This document shows, in pieces, positions 1 through 18,734 of a stretch of 64,000 nucleotides of DNA. The position numbers and the translations under genes were made by a program. Origin of the DNA: Pelodera strongyloides (lineage: Eukaryota; Nematoda; Chromadorea; Rhabditida; Rhabditidae). The stretch covers positions 174,450 to 238,449 of the forward strand of contig JAANDG010000191.1 in assembly GCA_036852015.1 (NCBI GenBank), given 5' to 3'. Every line of letters starts with the position of its first letter. Positions within the stretch are counted from its first letter, which is position 1. The notes beneath the pieces are model-generated. The model worked only from the letters and a program-made list of their open reading frames with translations, ran no database searches and was not told where the DNA came from.

Positions 1-244
1 ACATGTCAAAGAAACTTTTTTTGCAGTACATCCTTTAAAACACGTACAATACAGGTATATCAATTAGTGTAATTCCTTTGTTTTGCATTTGTTTTAGCGA
101 CAGAGAAAGAAACTCACGCATATGGTAATAATATTTGCGCCTCAAGACCGAAGGGTAAAATAAACACACATTACGCACAAAGGGCTTAATAAAAAAATTA
201 AGCGCATAATAAATCATACGTCGATTAAAAAATAAAACATTTAC

Positions 245-738
245 CTGCTAGATGAGAAGTTTCCGCGGTTGCCTTAGTCCTTTTAATTCCATATACATGC
301 GACCACCCGATTGCTTCACTTGGTACGGTAGGAGCCTCCAGTCCTTCAGCTTCAGGTTGTGCATCTGCAATACATGGTTGGTGGGATGCGCTTGAAGTGA
401 AGAGATAAGACATCTAGCCAACAAAATCTATAAGCATAAAACAAAGATTCAGCAACGCAATTATCTCTAGATAATGACTGCTTGAATCGGAGGCCGTTAC
501 ACGTACATATAATCGTAAGAATCAACTAATAGACTAATCGACTATATAATTTCATTAGCAATGAGTTAGGTATTGTACCACACTATGTGGATCAATATTA
601 CCGAGTTTGCTGGCAGGTCCACTGGTCCACTCCATAATAGCTTCAAAGACCGCATATAATCATTTAATGAAACAAACATAAACTCCCTGAACAAAGAAGG
701 TGAAGGATTATATGGAGAGTTCGGAGTCCCTCGTCCAA
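245..738 (-). CDS. Possible gene fragment, two joined exons, unrecognised
   Basis: Two minus-strand open segments look like exons: 738-602 and 413-245. The first is preceded by an AG acceptor and ends at a GTAATA donor. The second follows a TAG acceptor and ends at a GTAAAT donor. The phases agree (phase 0 between them), giving about 100 residues without a stop. The second exon reads like ordinary coding sequence (start MSYLFTSSASHQ, then an acidic Ala/Glu/Pro-rich stretch). No domain is recognised. The gene would continue to the left of the window, or the segments could be chance. No upstream first exon was found. Confidence 0.3.
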
Positions 739-1009
739 CTTGTAGCATAATGAGAACATAGCAAAAACAATTGATATTTTTTGGGCTCCTACGAAAGCCA
801 GTTCTCGTCCAATCCAGTTCTGCGAGGAGACCACGATTCTATCCCCATAATCATTTGGACGGATCGAAAGTCTTCACTTCCTATAATACAGTTATGAAGA
901 GAAAGACGAATGATCGTCATGCACTAAATGTAAAAAAAAATAGCGAAAGAAGAATGGAAAGATAAAATTTCCACAATTACAAATATTACGTTACGGCAAA
1001 GCTATATAT

Positions 1010-1060
1010 TATAATATAATATATAATATAATAATATAATAATATAATAATATTAAACAG
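1010..1060. repeat. AT-rich simple repeat (ATAAT-like)
   Basis: Runs of ATAATATAAT-type units with no other content. Confidence 0.85.
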
Positions 1061-1269
1061 CTAAACAAGCACAGTATCATTTAACTGTAATATGCGATAC
1101 ATAACAGACAAACAATACCAGTAAATATAACATCAATTCAATATAACGAGCAAAATTCTCCAAATTTTGACTTTTGCGAACGCGCACGCGGCAGAGGCGG
1201 TATATTTTATGCTAACAACGCACACTTATCATACGTAAGTTGTAGCGTTGCGTACACTTGCGTTTTCCC

Positions 1270-1430
1270 CGTCGGAATTCCCGAGCTCGGGCCGAGTATT
1301 TTCCCAGCTTGGCCCGAGAAACTCGGGTTTTCCTAGCTTGGCCCGAGAAAGTTGTTGGAGAATACTGGGAAAATAGTAGGAACAAGCTTGGAGAGGCCTA
1401 GTTTCTCGGAACAAGCTTGGAAAACATTAA
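1270..1430. repeat. Modular repeat with inverted short words
   Basis: The segment is built from a short GC-rich word, roughly CCAGCTTGGCCCGAGAAA, that recurs in direct orientation and then as its reverse complement (GGAACAAGCTTGG and related). No open frame is worth reporting. Confidence 0.6.
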
Positions 1431-1922
1431 CAGAGTAACTGGTAAGCCCCTTTTTGAGCAATTTTAGCATGGTTCGAAACGTATTTTACTTTGAATGTTG
1501 CTGATGAGGGAGTGAACAGTGAACTATCCTCAGCAATCTCTGCAAGAAGAAATTTACATAGAATGAGCGTTTTAGCATGAAAAATGGCTAGTCTGTATTC
1601 AAATTTTTAAAATACAAACACACATTTTGGACTTTTATAAGTAGAATAAACACGATGTATTATTCGTGCACATAGTTCCTTTTTATGGCTTCCTTAGAAA
1701 CCAAGGCTTTGTTTAGGATTGCTGCACTATCTTTCGCCAATGTAGTTCAACTCATTTATTGTTTAACGTGTGCTTTTCTTTTTTAAAGTTTTTAATTACA
1801 AATCCACAACGAAATTATAATGATTCTAAATACCACCATACAGGCGAATACAATGATAGAGGCATAGAGAATAAAATAAATATGGAAAACTTTTGCAGAC
1901 CACAGCTTCTGGGAAAGGAGCG

Positions 1923-9043
<7,121 letters not shown>

Positions 9044-10141
9044 GTATTGTCAGTATTGTCTTACTTTGGTTGAGCACACAGATAGAGAGAAAAGTTCTCT
9101 TTTTAATGTTTTCCGAAAATTGTTCACAGTTTAGGTTTAGATGTCGTAAATTGCGTTCTCATTATTATGTTTTTTTTTTTGCTCTAGATATATCACAATT
9201 TGTGTGTAATTTCGTTTCATCTTTTTTATGTGTGTATGCTCTACAACAACTATTTACTCATATTCACTCATATAACTGTAAGAGAATATAAGCTTGCCCA
9301 ATTGGTAGCATGAATTACTCTTTTGCTGTCGTAGATAGTTTCGCTTAGGCTTACGCTTACTTAGGGTACAATTTTGATAACGCGGTATAATTTAAAACGG
9401 GTGCTCTAATTTTTTATTCTCTCAACAATAAAAAGTGTTACATTGTCGATTGTCCTGTTCCTGGATAAAAGAATTAAAACGGGTTTGTTTGATTCGAATA
9501 TGGAACAAAAAATATATGTAGGTAGTTTTTGGAATGAGCTGACATGCTGAGAAGTGTTTCCGAGCAACGTAAACGATGTTAAAGCGAAATACCGGCCGGT
9601 TTTTGAAACGCAGCGTAGACAACTGAAATCTTACGTATTTATGCTAAGTTGCTTGATGTGTTTCCAAAATCGGCCGGTATTTCGCTTTAATATATGTGTG
9701 CCCCTCACAACGGTGCATTTCTGGTATAAAATTGTTGGTGGTAGTACATCATACATACACCATCATTTCAAAAGCCCCTCACACCTGCCATACCCTATTC
9801 ATAAAATAACATATTCAAATTTGTTCCAATTTAAATTTTATAATTTCCGGCTCTTCTTATGTTAATTAAGCAGAAAATGTAAATCAACACAAATGTTGAA
9901 ATGTTTGTTTTGAGTAGTTTGAGTAGTTGAACTTCCAACCTTGTTTATTATATCGTTTGGCATACATGAGTACAAATGGTTTCGTTATATGTGTATTGCT
10001 TTCTCTTCATCATATTATTTGTGCACACCTCGGTGTTATTTTTAATAAATAATAAATAAATGAGTACTGACCGACAATGAGTATTCATTTTATTTTTCTT
10101 AGGTTCGTTTATTTCCAGGACATATTGATTTAAGAAGGACG
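9044..10141. other. Spacer between the two GT11-like genes
   Basis: Apart from one short MITE (9579-9690) this 1.1 kb holds AT-rich sequence with no supported exon. It must contain the 3' end of copy 1 and the promoter of copy 2; no clear TATA or polyadenylation signal could be singled out. Confidence 0.5.
9579..9690. repeat. TTAA-GCGAAATACCGG MITE, internally deleted
   Basis: Both ends are intact but the interior is only about half the usual length (112 bp in all). It sits between the two GT11-like genes. Confidence 0.88.
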
Positions 10142-13100
10142 ATGAATGCTTATTCTTATTATATAAAAGAAACCATTTTACCGACAGCAATTAGCAGACA
10201 GCGAGTGATGCGCTGGGGGTTCCTGTGAGTTTGTCTGATGTTTTTCCGAAATCACGTAAGTGGAATCATCCGATAACCAACTGTCGACAGCTAAATAAAG
10301 GCAATCGATAATTAATTTACACCCAACTTGACCGTCGAGGAGGAGTACTTAACCTTATGTTTTGGTTTGTGGACTACAAAATTGTGTAGTTGACTTACAG
10401 GGCCGGCCCGCAAACACACATGCAAACGCACATACACACGCAAACACGCACACACACACACGCATACCACATACACACAACACATACACACCACACGCAC
10501 CACACGCACACAGGTGTTCATGTAATTATGATGCAATTTCAGTCAATTATGTCGCGCGTTCTTGAGAACGCTTGTTATCCTTTGTTGTTTTGGACTGTTA
10601 ACAATGACCATACTTTCCTATGTACGGAAGTTTCATCACATTAACACAAACATGTGAGTTTCGGTGCTTTGGAAAATTCAATTTTGAATAATTATTGGGA
10701 ATACTCGTGTAAAATATAACGAGCTGTACTAAATGGTATATTGTCAGTTTGGTCCCTTGTCAGTATGCATCATTATGAAGCTTGAAGCATCACCTTTTGA
10801 GACTAGTTAGTTGCATATCATTAAAAGAACCAACAATTAAAAACAGTTTAGACCAGAGCAGACGACTTGCCCACTTGGAATACCCATTGAAGAAGAAGAG
10901 AAATTTTATTTCGCGGATATCTATGCTGGTATGGTACTAATTTCGGCAACTTAAAAAAAAGTGTATTGCTTTGAAGACTTTCTCTTTGAAGACTTTGGTT
11001 CATACAACTTGTTTTACATAAACCTGGACTTTTGAGGACTTCACAGTTGTGGCGTGGGCAATATCATCTTTGAGTACCTGGCCTTTGTTGGAATGGCACA
11101 CGAATTAAACAGGTCAGTGTCATTCAAATATTAAATCTGGATAAAAAGTGTACATTCTACCCATGATGAACAGTTTATACCTTACAATAATGAGAAACAG
11201 AACCTGCAGTTGTTTTCGTAAACAATATCCTCAGGTTACAGACAGTGTTTTTGTGAATAGTCTTCTTTTTTTCGCGAGTTTATCGCAGATCTCGCTCGAC
11301 CTCCTGGCGAACATCTGGCGCAATCACAATATTTGCGCGGTACTAATAAAAAAAATGTGTTGTTTAGAACTCCTGCAGTGGATATCAAAAATGAACGTCT
11401 ACTGGAGCTTTTAACTGATTGGAGACGTCATTTTCCCAATTTGCTGAACAATTTTGTGTTCAAACGAATGGTGATTCAGGATTTACTCGCTTTTTTTTTC
11501 AAATCATTCTTTCTTTCAAACACCTGCAGTTACCGTAGTCAGCTAGCTTTTGTATGAGGACAGTTACTGTAAACTTTATTCTATAAGGTAAATTTTGGTA
11601 TATCGTGAGTTTTCCAGCTGTCTGAAGTTATTGTTTCTGAAGCACTTCACAAGAAATTTCATCAAAAAAGGTTTTCGGTGGTCATCATTGCTAGCTAAAG
11701 TTGCAACCCGCAACTAACGATAAAAAGATGAAGAGTTCCGGGTTATGTCAATCCGCTGAAACGGTGCACAGCAAATAGGCTATCTGATCAAGAAAGAAAG
11801 TGCGTAGTTTTCAAGAAGGCACTACGAAATAATAAAATGTTTGATGGTTTCAGTTTCAGCCCGAAAGTACTGAAACTATAAAAGTGCCACTGCACAGCTG
11901 TTGTGACTCGTTTGATGTTGAAGATATATACGCTGAAGCAGAAGATGTCCAATCAGTTTACACAACACTTGTGTACATGCAGGTTGGCCGTTGGCGTAAC
12001 CTTAGGACTAAGACTTCACTGAGAGCCGATGAGTTGCGCGCCGCACCATTTCGGGAAACAAACTGCGCGCCGCAAAGGAATGGGAAACAAAACGCGCGCG
12101 GAATAGAAATGGCGCGCAAAGTGTTTCCCGAAAAGGTGCGGAAATGGTGCAGGGCGCAACTTGCGCCCCGCACCATTTCCGCACCTTTTCGGCAACGTTT
12201 TTGAAAGCGCTCGGGGGATCTGCCGTAAGTGCAGTTGTTGTACTAATATTTTTCCGCAAGCATAGGTCTCACATGTGTTGTGTGGCCTAGTGGTCTAAGG
12301 CGTTGTTCAGAGAAAGTATATAACAAGAGTGTAGGTTTCGAATCCAACACGCTGCTTTCTTTTTGCAGTTGCTACTTTTCCCTCACCGTTTCCGCATCTT
12401 TTCGGCAACGGTTTGGGGGTGTTTCCCGCAACAGTTTGGGGGTGTTTCCCGCACCAAAACGGCAACCAGAATCGTTGAAAAAACTTTTGCGCCGCGCATC
12501 AAATTCTTTTGCGGGAAACACCCCCAAACTGTTGCCGCGCGCAACTCTTGAGTTTCGTTGTTAGGACTAAGACTAATTACTAGAGCTAGCGAACACAATT
12601 GCATAATGTCTATAAAAATGCGCGACTACTAAGATATAGTGCACTCATTCAGAATGCACAGTATCTACGAATAACCTTGTGAGTTTGTTCTACTGGTTCT
12701 CCTAATTACTTACTCATCAGTCGGTGTGCCAAATGATGGCCAGAGTATCGCCGATTCGCCACAAGGCCTGTGCTAAGGGCAAACTGCTCACACAACAAGC
12801 TTCCCAACAATATTATTTCAATTGTTACATTCAGAGTTTTGTGTACTTCCAATCATTCACGCGCGACGAAGTAATGAAGTTGCTTGAATTTTCTGAAAAC
12901 ACGATGGATGATGTGCGTTTAAGGATTGTCGACCCTGTGAACCTTGTTGGCACACATAAGTGAGTATCGTTTTGCTTTTTTTGTAAAAAGTGTCGGCTAA
13001 TTGCAACTCAAAGAAGAAGAACATGCTATGTGCAGTAGGAGGTAGGAAGCTCCTATTCTTTCCCTAAAGCGAAATACCGGCCGGTCTTTGAAACGCATCG

Positions 13101-16100
13101 AGAACACCAGAATTTTTATGCAGCTTATGCAGATGAATATAAATTAGAATAAAAAATCGAGTTAAGTTCGAGCAAATTTGCATAAGTACTTACGAATTCA
13201 ATTGTAGGCCGGCCAGTAGTTCCCTACAAGTGTGTAAAATTACTGTACGTTCAGTCAATTCAATACGTGATTAACTTGAAGTTGTTGAGATTGCTGCTGC
13301 ATGGCAGACTTTGACGAGTTATTGTGATCCGAGGAGTGAGCTAATTACCAGATGGCGCACTCGTGGCGCACATGTGGCGCAGCTCCCGGGCCTAGTAGGG
13401 GTGCGCCACGTGACGCGCCTGTAGCGCACTCTTTTTTTTTGTGCGCTGCGAAGTCAAACTCGGGAGAGTTATAGAGTTCTCGCGTAGATAAATAAAAGAC
13501 AAATTAAATATGTATATTCAGTTTATGTGTGCACATCCGTCGTGGGGACTTTGTGAATTCAACAATTCATTCGCAATCAACGGAACCATTCACTATTGGC
13601 GCCACACTTTATCTGGTTGAGAAATGTAAGTCAAGCCTTTTTGGGAATTTATTTTATACGTTGTATTTTATATACGTTGTATTTTACACGTTATTGTATA
13701 TAGTATATACGTTGCATTTATTCGTTGTATTTACGGTTTTCGTGGTTACGGATAATCAGTAATATTTATGGTATGGTAGGTACACGCGAAATGTTACCTC
13801 AACAATCTGGAACATACATTCTCTCAAAACGTACTTATTCGAACACGAAAATAAGCTAGAACCTTCTTTACTACGGTGCCGGTCCATGTACTTCCGCTTG
13901 GGGTCATCATCTGACTGATTTTATGCATGGATAAAGTAGTTATAATCCTTTCAGTACGATCTCAGCAGCAGAAGAAGAACGTAAGTGTGATCATGCTTGG
14001 AACCGATAAATCGTGGGAGGAAAAATTATTTGAAAATGTGAGTTTTGGAAAGTTTCTTTTCAGATTTGGTGAAAAATTAGACCTAATTGTAAGGAACTAC
14101 AGTTACTGGTTATATCTCTTTTTATGCGAGATGTGGACCAGCTGTACACCGCGACACACAAACGCACGAACGCATGACCGCGCAGACACTGTGTGTCAGG
14201 AGATGGAACGTACTAAGAATGGTGGAATGGTGTTCGGTTGTGTCCACGCGTGTCCATGTGTGTCTGAGTGTTATGTTCAGTGCACACTATGCACTAGGCT
14301 AGTGGTGGGTTTGATTTTGTGAACAGTGTGAATTTTAGACCACAATCGACTTCCCGTTCTATGTAGCAAATCAATCCAAGGATTTTGTCCCACATGTCGA
14401 TTGGGCGTTTTCAAAGTTGTACTGCGATACCGTGCTGATTACAGGTAACGATTGAGTTTTAACCCGAAATACCGGCCGGTTTTTGAAACGCGTCGCGGAC
14501 CATTGAATTCTTACGTATTTATGCTAATTTGCTCGATTTTTTATTATAATTCCTGTTCATTTGCATATGCTGCATGAGAATGCTGATGTACTCGATCCGT
14601 TTCAAAAACCAGACAGTATTTCGCTTCAAATTAGCCATCACCAAATATTTTTCATTGTCTACAGAGGAGTTCTCTTCAATATTGACAAGACAATTACTCG
14701 CATGAAAGCTATGGCATGCCATGTTACACAATTTTTTTAAATTTCTTATTCGTGAAATTATTGATTGAAGAGCGGAAAGAGATACTTATTCGTAACGCAA
14801 TGGTTTTGATTTTTTCTGTTAGCATCCGCCTCTACTTATGGTTGGTGGTTGGCTTACTTCTCACGAGGACAAAATATTTATTACAACGAGCATATTTCTC
14901 CGCCAGGTATGAGTATTTCATTTGGAACCTAGAAGATGTTTCATACTTCTGCCAGTCCATAGCGAAGTAAACTGTGGGATTTGAAAACGCATGATGGTGG
15001 ACAACGACATTTACATACGTTGTATGCAAATTAATATAATTAGAATAATCAAATATGAGTTTCAGTTGCATACTCTACATGGGAACTTACTTCCAGCATA
15101 CGACTAAAAAAACCTCAAAAATTTTTCGCGTCGGTGTCAATAAATGTGTCAATAGCATACTTAATGAGTAACTGAGTGGATATATTGATATGTGACACAG
15201 CGGGAACTTCCCGATCGCGCAGCGGGCAAGCGCACAAAGGGCGCGCCGCGAAGATACGGCGGTAGCGCGGCGCACTATTTGGAACGTTTCCATTCAGGCG
15301 GTGTTGTGGCACAAATGTACCAGGAGACCTTCTTCCCTCAAGACTGGATCCGCTTAAGAATGGACGAAAAAACGCAGCAAATCAGTGAAGTTGTCGACTG
15401 GGTGCAAGATAAGGTACTTTACCTTTTTTATTACTTTTAACTTCATTTTGTTCCTTTTTATAAACTTTATTGGTCTTTGCCGGATTCCCTCAAGCTTTGA
15501 AAACTAATGGGTGCAGCGGTTTTTTTGTACACAACCTTTAAAGCGAAATACCGTAGGGTTTTTGAAACGCATCGAGTACATCAGCATTCTTATGCCTTAT
15601 GCAGCATATGCAAATGAACATAAATTTGAATAAAAAATCGAGAATCGAGCCAAATTTTTTGCATGAATAGTTGTCCACGATGCATTTCAAAAACAGACCG
15701 GTATTTCGCTTTAAACATTGCAAAAACATGTGTTCTGTATTCTGATTATGGAGTCTCAATGTATGCGATTCGCACTTACGAAAATGACAAATGCCTGTCC
15801 ATGTTCGACTCGATGTAAATGAGATGGTCCCGCAGCGATTTTAGATCTATTTCAAAACAGTACGGATATTTTTCAAATAGCACGGGTCTGATGCGGTTCT
15901 GTTCCAAATAGCACGGGTCTGATGCGGTTCTGTTCCAAATAGCACGGGTCCGGGGCACTTTCACTGCAGGACCATGGCAAACGTGCGATTCGCATGGGTT
16001 ACGGTATGCAGTTGACATGCATGTAAAATGACTTGAACATGGACAGTGGTTTGTCATTTTCGCAAGTGCGAATCGCATACATGGAAACCCCCATTACTGA

Positions 16101-16213
16101 TAAGGTAACGTATGAAATTCATTTAGAAAATGTTACAACGTATCCTGAGGAAGAGCGGAAAAGCGAGATCAAAACAACGATCAACATCAAATGCTACTAT
16201 TGTCGAAGGTTGA
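10142..16213 (+). CDS. GT11-family glycosyltransferase (alpha-1,2-fucosyltransferase-like), copy 2
   Basis: Thirteen exons: 10142-10224, 10543-10653, 10852-10928, 11037-11112, 11368-11470, 11860-11982, 12835-12959, 13522-13625, 13955-14037, 14339-14444, 14823-14906, 15298-15413, 16127-16213, giving 1278 nt and 425 residues. Exon lengths 83, 76, 103, 125, 104, 83, 106, 84 and 116 equal those of copy 1 at the same positions; only exons 2, 3, 6 and 13 differ. The order is a short N-terminus, one membrane span (LVILCCFGLLTMTILSY), a GVGNIIFEY nucleotide-sugar motif, VHIRRGDF, then ASTYGWWLAYFSRG. The last exon is short and basic (RILRKSGKARSKQ) and ends IVEG. The family transfers fucose from GDP-fucose in the Golgi; substrate unknown. 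A tandem paralogue of the gene upstream. Its introns hold GC-rich modular repeats and MITEs. The last exon rests on phase and a good acceptor only. Confidence 0.86.
10420..10512. repeat. CA-rich microsatellite
   Basis: Imperfect ACAC/CACG repeat in intron 1 of the second GT11-like gene. Confidence 0.85.
12020..12560. repeat. GC-rich modular repeat, family I
   Basis: Two blocks (about 12020-12205 and 12380-12550) are made from one word, roughly GCGCACCATTTCGGGAAACA, in both orientations, with variants such as TTTGGGGGTGTTTCCCGCA. A tRNA-like segment lies between them. The same word builds the block at 34984-35190. Much richer in GC than its surroundings; open frames across it are by-products. 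Confidence 0.75.
12273..12355 (+). pseudogene. tRNA-like sequence (Leu/Ser-type pseudogene or SINE head)
   Basis: It has an A box (TGGCCTAGTGG), a slightly broken B box (GGTTTCGAATCC, one extra T) and matching acceptor ends (GTGTTG/CAACAC). The anticodon arm is abnormal (long loop), so no isotype can be read. It lies between two GC-rich repeat blocks in intron 6 of the second GT11-like gene. Confidence 0.5.
13064..13226. repeat. TTAA-GCGAAATACCGG MITE, degenerate right end
   Basis: The left end is intact; the right end is reduced to GGCCGGCCAGTAGTTCCCTA. Intron 7 of the second GT11-like gene. Confidence 0.75.
14458..14630. repeat. TTAA-GCGAAATACCGG MITE, mutated ends
   Basis: Left end AACCCGAAATACCGG, right end CAGTATTTCGCTTCAA. 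It starts 14 bp after the donor of exon 10 of the second GT11-like gene. Confidence 0.8.
15537..15713. repeat. TTAA-GCGAAATACCGG MITE copy
   Basis: Inserted in the opposite internal orientation (TTATGCAGCATATGCAAATG on the plus strand). In the last intron of the second GT11-like gene. Confidence 0.85.
15761..16080. repeat. Fold-back element with internal 31-bp direct repeats
   Basis: The ends are GTATGCGATTCGCACTT and its inverted copy, and inverted homology extends inward (ATGACAAATGCCTGTCCATG against CATGGACAGTGGTTTGTCAT). Between the arms a unit around AATAGCACGGGTCTGATGCG is repeated about 2.5 times (15883-15955). It ends 46 bp before the last exon of the second GT11-like gene. Confidence 0.75.
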
Positions 16214-16968
16214 CAATGACTTCTACTATCCAAAAAAATTTAAAGCGTGACAGCTGGTTTTTGAAGCATATTTCGGACAAATGTTGTACGCAAATGACTC
16301 TAATTATACTAAAAAGAAAGCTGTCAAAGAGTGCCAACATAAGTTTCAAAAACCGGCGGTTATACCACTTTGAACACGCTCGAACGAAGTTTTTTATCAA
16401 GTGGCTGGTAGGTTGCGACATCTTATGGTTGGAATTTTTTCTCACTAATGTTAATATTTCGCCTTATTCTATTGTTTTCAATTTTTCCTTTAAACTAAAG
16501 ATTATTAATGATCAGTGCTCGTTTCATGATGAAAATTAGTAAAAATTAGTGTATCACTGAAACCAAAGCGACCCCCTTATCCTCCGTGTTTCATCTCTGA
16601 GTATGTATCTTTTTGTTGTCTTTTTATTTTATTTTTGTAATCCTTCATTGCGAAATATTAAATATTACAGTGTTGAGTCTATTTAAGTGTGAGTGAGTGG
16701 CACCGTCAGCTACGATACGGGTCCTTGTTTCTGTTCAATAATATTTTATGAACCTATGTATGAACCTGTCAGTGTTCAAACAAAGTTGTTACGACGATCA
16801 CATGTAGTTTTCTTTGAACAACACATGTATCCAAATAGTTCTTTTTTTTTGTCAATAAAATCGTTAGTGATAAAGTATTATTTGATCTAGACATTAACAC
16901 AAGAATCCTAATTTTGAATACAAACTACAAAGTTTAGTTTTTTGAAACTGAACTACAAACTACAAAGC
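16214..16968. other. Convergent intergenic spacer
   Basis: It separates the plus-strand GT11-like gene from the minus-strand Tyr-rich gene. It holds a degraded MITE-like segment (about 16240-16375, GTGACAGCTGGTTTTTGAAG to TTTCAAAAACCGGCGG) and otherwise AT-rich sequence. A 168-residue open frame crosses the last GT11 exon and this spacer but has no supporting features. Confidence 0.5.
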
Positions 16969-17750
16969 TCATTTTCGACCCCAGTCAGAGATGGCAAAGT
17001 GTGCATGTTGGTTATGAAGGCTGCCCTGCTGAGGCCTAGGATAAAAGTAGTGAGCCGGGTGGTACGGCTGACTACGGTAGGGATTATGTGTATTATACTC
17101 GTGCGGTTGACCCTGCCGGTAGTATTGATTGTAGTATTGATTATATCGTTCAGCTTGAGTTTGATGATTATTGAAGTGTTGACCGAACCATTGACGTTTG
17201 ACACGGGACGGATGGACTGAAATTTTTTCGAATATAGGTTTTCGAAACAGAGTATTATTACTTATTGTTGTTTGGAAGAACCTGGAACTTTCGTTTAAAA
17301 ATACCGCCCGGTTTTTGAAACGCATCGTGCAAGACTGAGTTATTACCTATTTACGCTAATTTGCTCGATTTTAGCTCGATTTTTTATTCTAATTTATGTT
17401 CATTTGCATAAGCTGCATAACAATGATGTTGTACTCGATGTGTTTCAAAAACAGGCCTAATGGCTTGAAATTCTACTAAAGTTCTTCATAGGCTGTTCCA
17501 AGCAATTGAACTTTTAAATCAGGAACATTATGCGCCATTGGAACAAATTATTATTTAGATTTCGTGAAAATATACATGTGCTATTTTACCGCTTAAAATT
17601 ACAGCACTTTACAATGCCTGCGCTACTACTCGTGAACTCTTTCATAATTACGCACGCCATGTGTGAATTTTAAAACCAACCTGTTAAAGCAGTAACTACT
17701 GTAACTACTAGGATGAGTAATATCAGAGTACTGTAGCGGCAGCAATTCAT
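16969..17750 (-). CDS. Small secreted Tyr/Asn/Gln-rich protein
   Basis: Two exons, 17750-17681 and 17216-16969, join in phase (donor ACAG|GTTGGT, acceptor ATTTCAG) to 105 residues. The first exon encodes a signal peptide: MNCCRYSTLI followed by a run of Leu/Val/Thr. Soon after the expected cleavage site comes a dibasic site, VKRQWFGQ. The mature part is dominated by Tyr, Gln, Asn, His and Pro, with a YNQYYNQYYRQGQ stretch and PYRSQPYHPAHYFYPRP, and ends SDWGRK. There are no cysteines after the signal region. The design (signal, KR site, aromatic low-complexity tail) resembles nematode secreted neuropeptide-like, antimicrobial or cuticle/eggshell proteins; which one cannot be decided. The frame was chosen because the alternative frame of exon 2 does not join the signal exon. 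Intron 1 carries a MITE at 17297. Confidence 0.7.
17297..17465. repeat. TTAA-GCGAAATACCGG MITE, right end truncated
   Basis: Left end TTTAAAAATACCGCCCGG; it ends at TTTCAAAAACAGGCC without the terminal GCTTTAA. Lies in the intron of the Tyr-rich gene. Confidence 0.8.
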
Positions 17751-18137
17751 GATGTTAGTAAGTGATGGACATTTATTATCTTCTAATATAAGAAGGATCG
17801 AGCGATTAGTGACTAGTTACGTCTAATTAAGAACAGGAAAGTACCAAGAAACCAGAGTGTTACTAGCTAGTTCCCGTTCTTTTAGCTGAACCATTTTACT
17901 CTTTTAGATACATGATCATATGATCTCAAGGAGAAATATGAACAAGATCTTATAGTGTTTATTAAAATATGGATCATTTTCAAATGAATATAATTACAAC
18001 AATTAAAGCAATTACCTCGAATAGTAATTGCTACCTCTATGAATGTAAATAAGTTGGCACAAACATTACATAATAGTACTACGTTACCACTATATATTTC
18101 ATACAAAGACAAAGTTCCATATAAAGCATAGTACCTG

Positions 18138-18319
18138 TTTAAAGCGAAATACCGGCCGGTTTTTGAAACATATCGTGGACAACTTAATTCTTACGTACTT
18201 ATGGAAAGTCGCTCGATTTTAGCTCGATTTTTTATTCTAATTTTGTTCATTTTCCTAAGCTGCAAAAGAATGCTGGTGTGCTCGATATGTTTCAAAAAGG
18301 GGCCGGTATTTCGCTTTAA
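18138..18319. repeat. TTAA-GCGAAATACCGG MITE copy
   Basis: Full-length with both ends intact, in the spacer between two minus-strand genes. Confidence 0.88.
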
Positions 18320-18734
18320 GAAAATTGTTCATTCACGAGATCTACAGTATTCAATAGATTGGAATACGACTATTTAAGACATGATTATCTAACTGAAAGT
18401 ACTCGTATGGGTATGATAGATAGTGGGTTTTGTTTGTGGGATCCTTGTTAGGGGGCTGTATCTGCATTGGACACCCAGGTAGAGCAGACAGAGCTGAGAT
18501 AGACAGAGAAGAGTGGAGAGACCAGAGAGCGCCTGGAAATTATTTTTATTCTATTTTATTCTATAAAAAGTAATAATAACAATGCAGTGAAGTAACTCTA
18601 TGTTCTGGCTACGGCTGCCACCAATGCACCGATGTTTTTCCCTCGAGAAGTCTACTAGAGCTAACTCTCACAACTAGTAAATTAATTTTTGGATGACTTG
18701 AATGTAAAGTTAACTTAGGCATTATAAAAAAAAT

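Noticed and set aside
16033..16539. 168-codon plus-strand open frame
   Set aside because: It starts inside a fold-back element and overlaps the last GT11 exon in another frame; its later part contains a degraded MITE. No domain or splice support.
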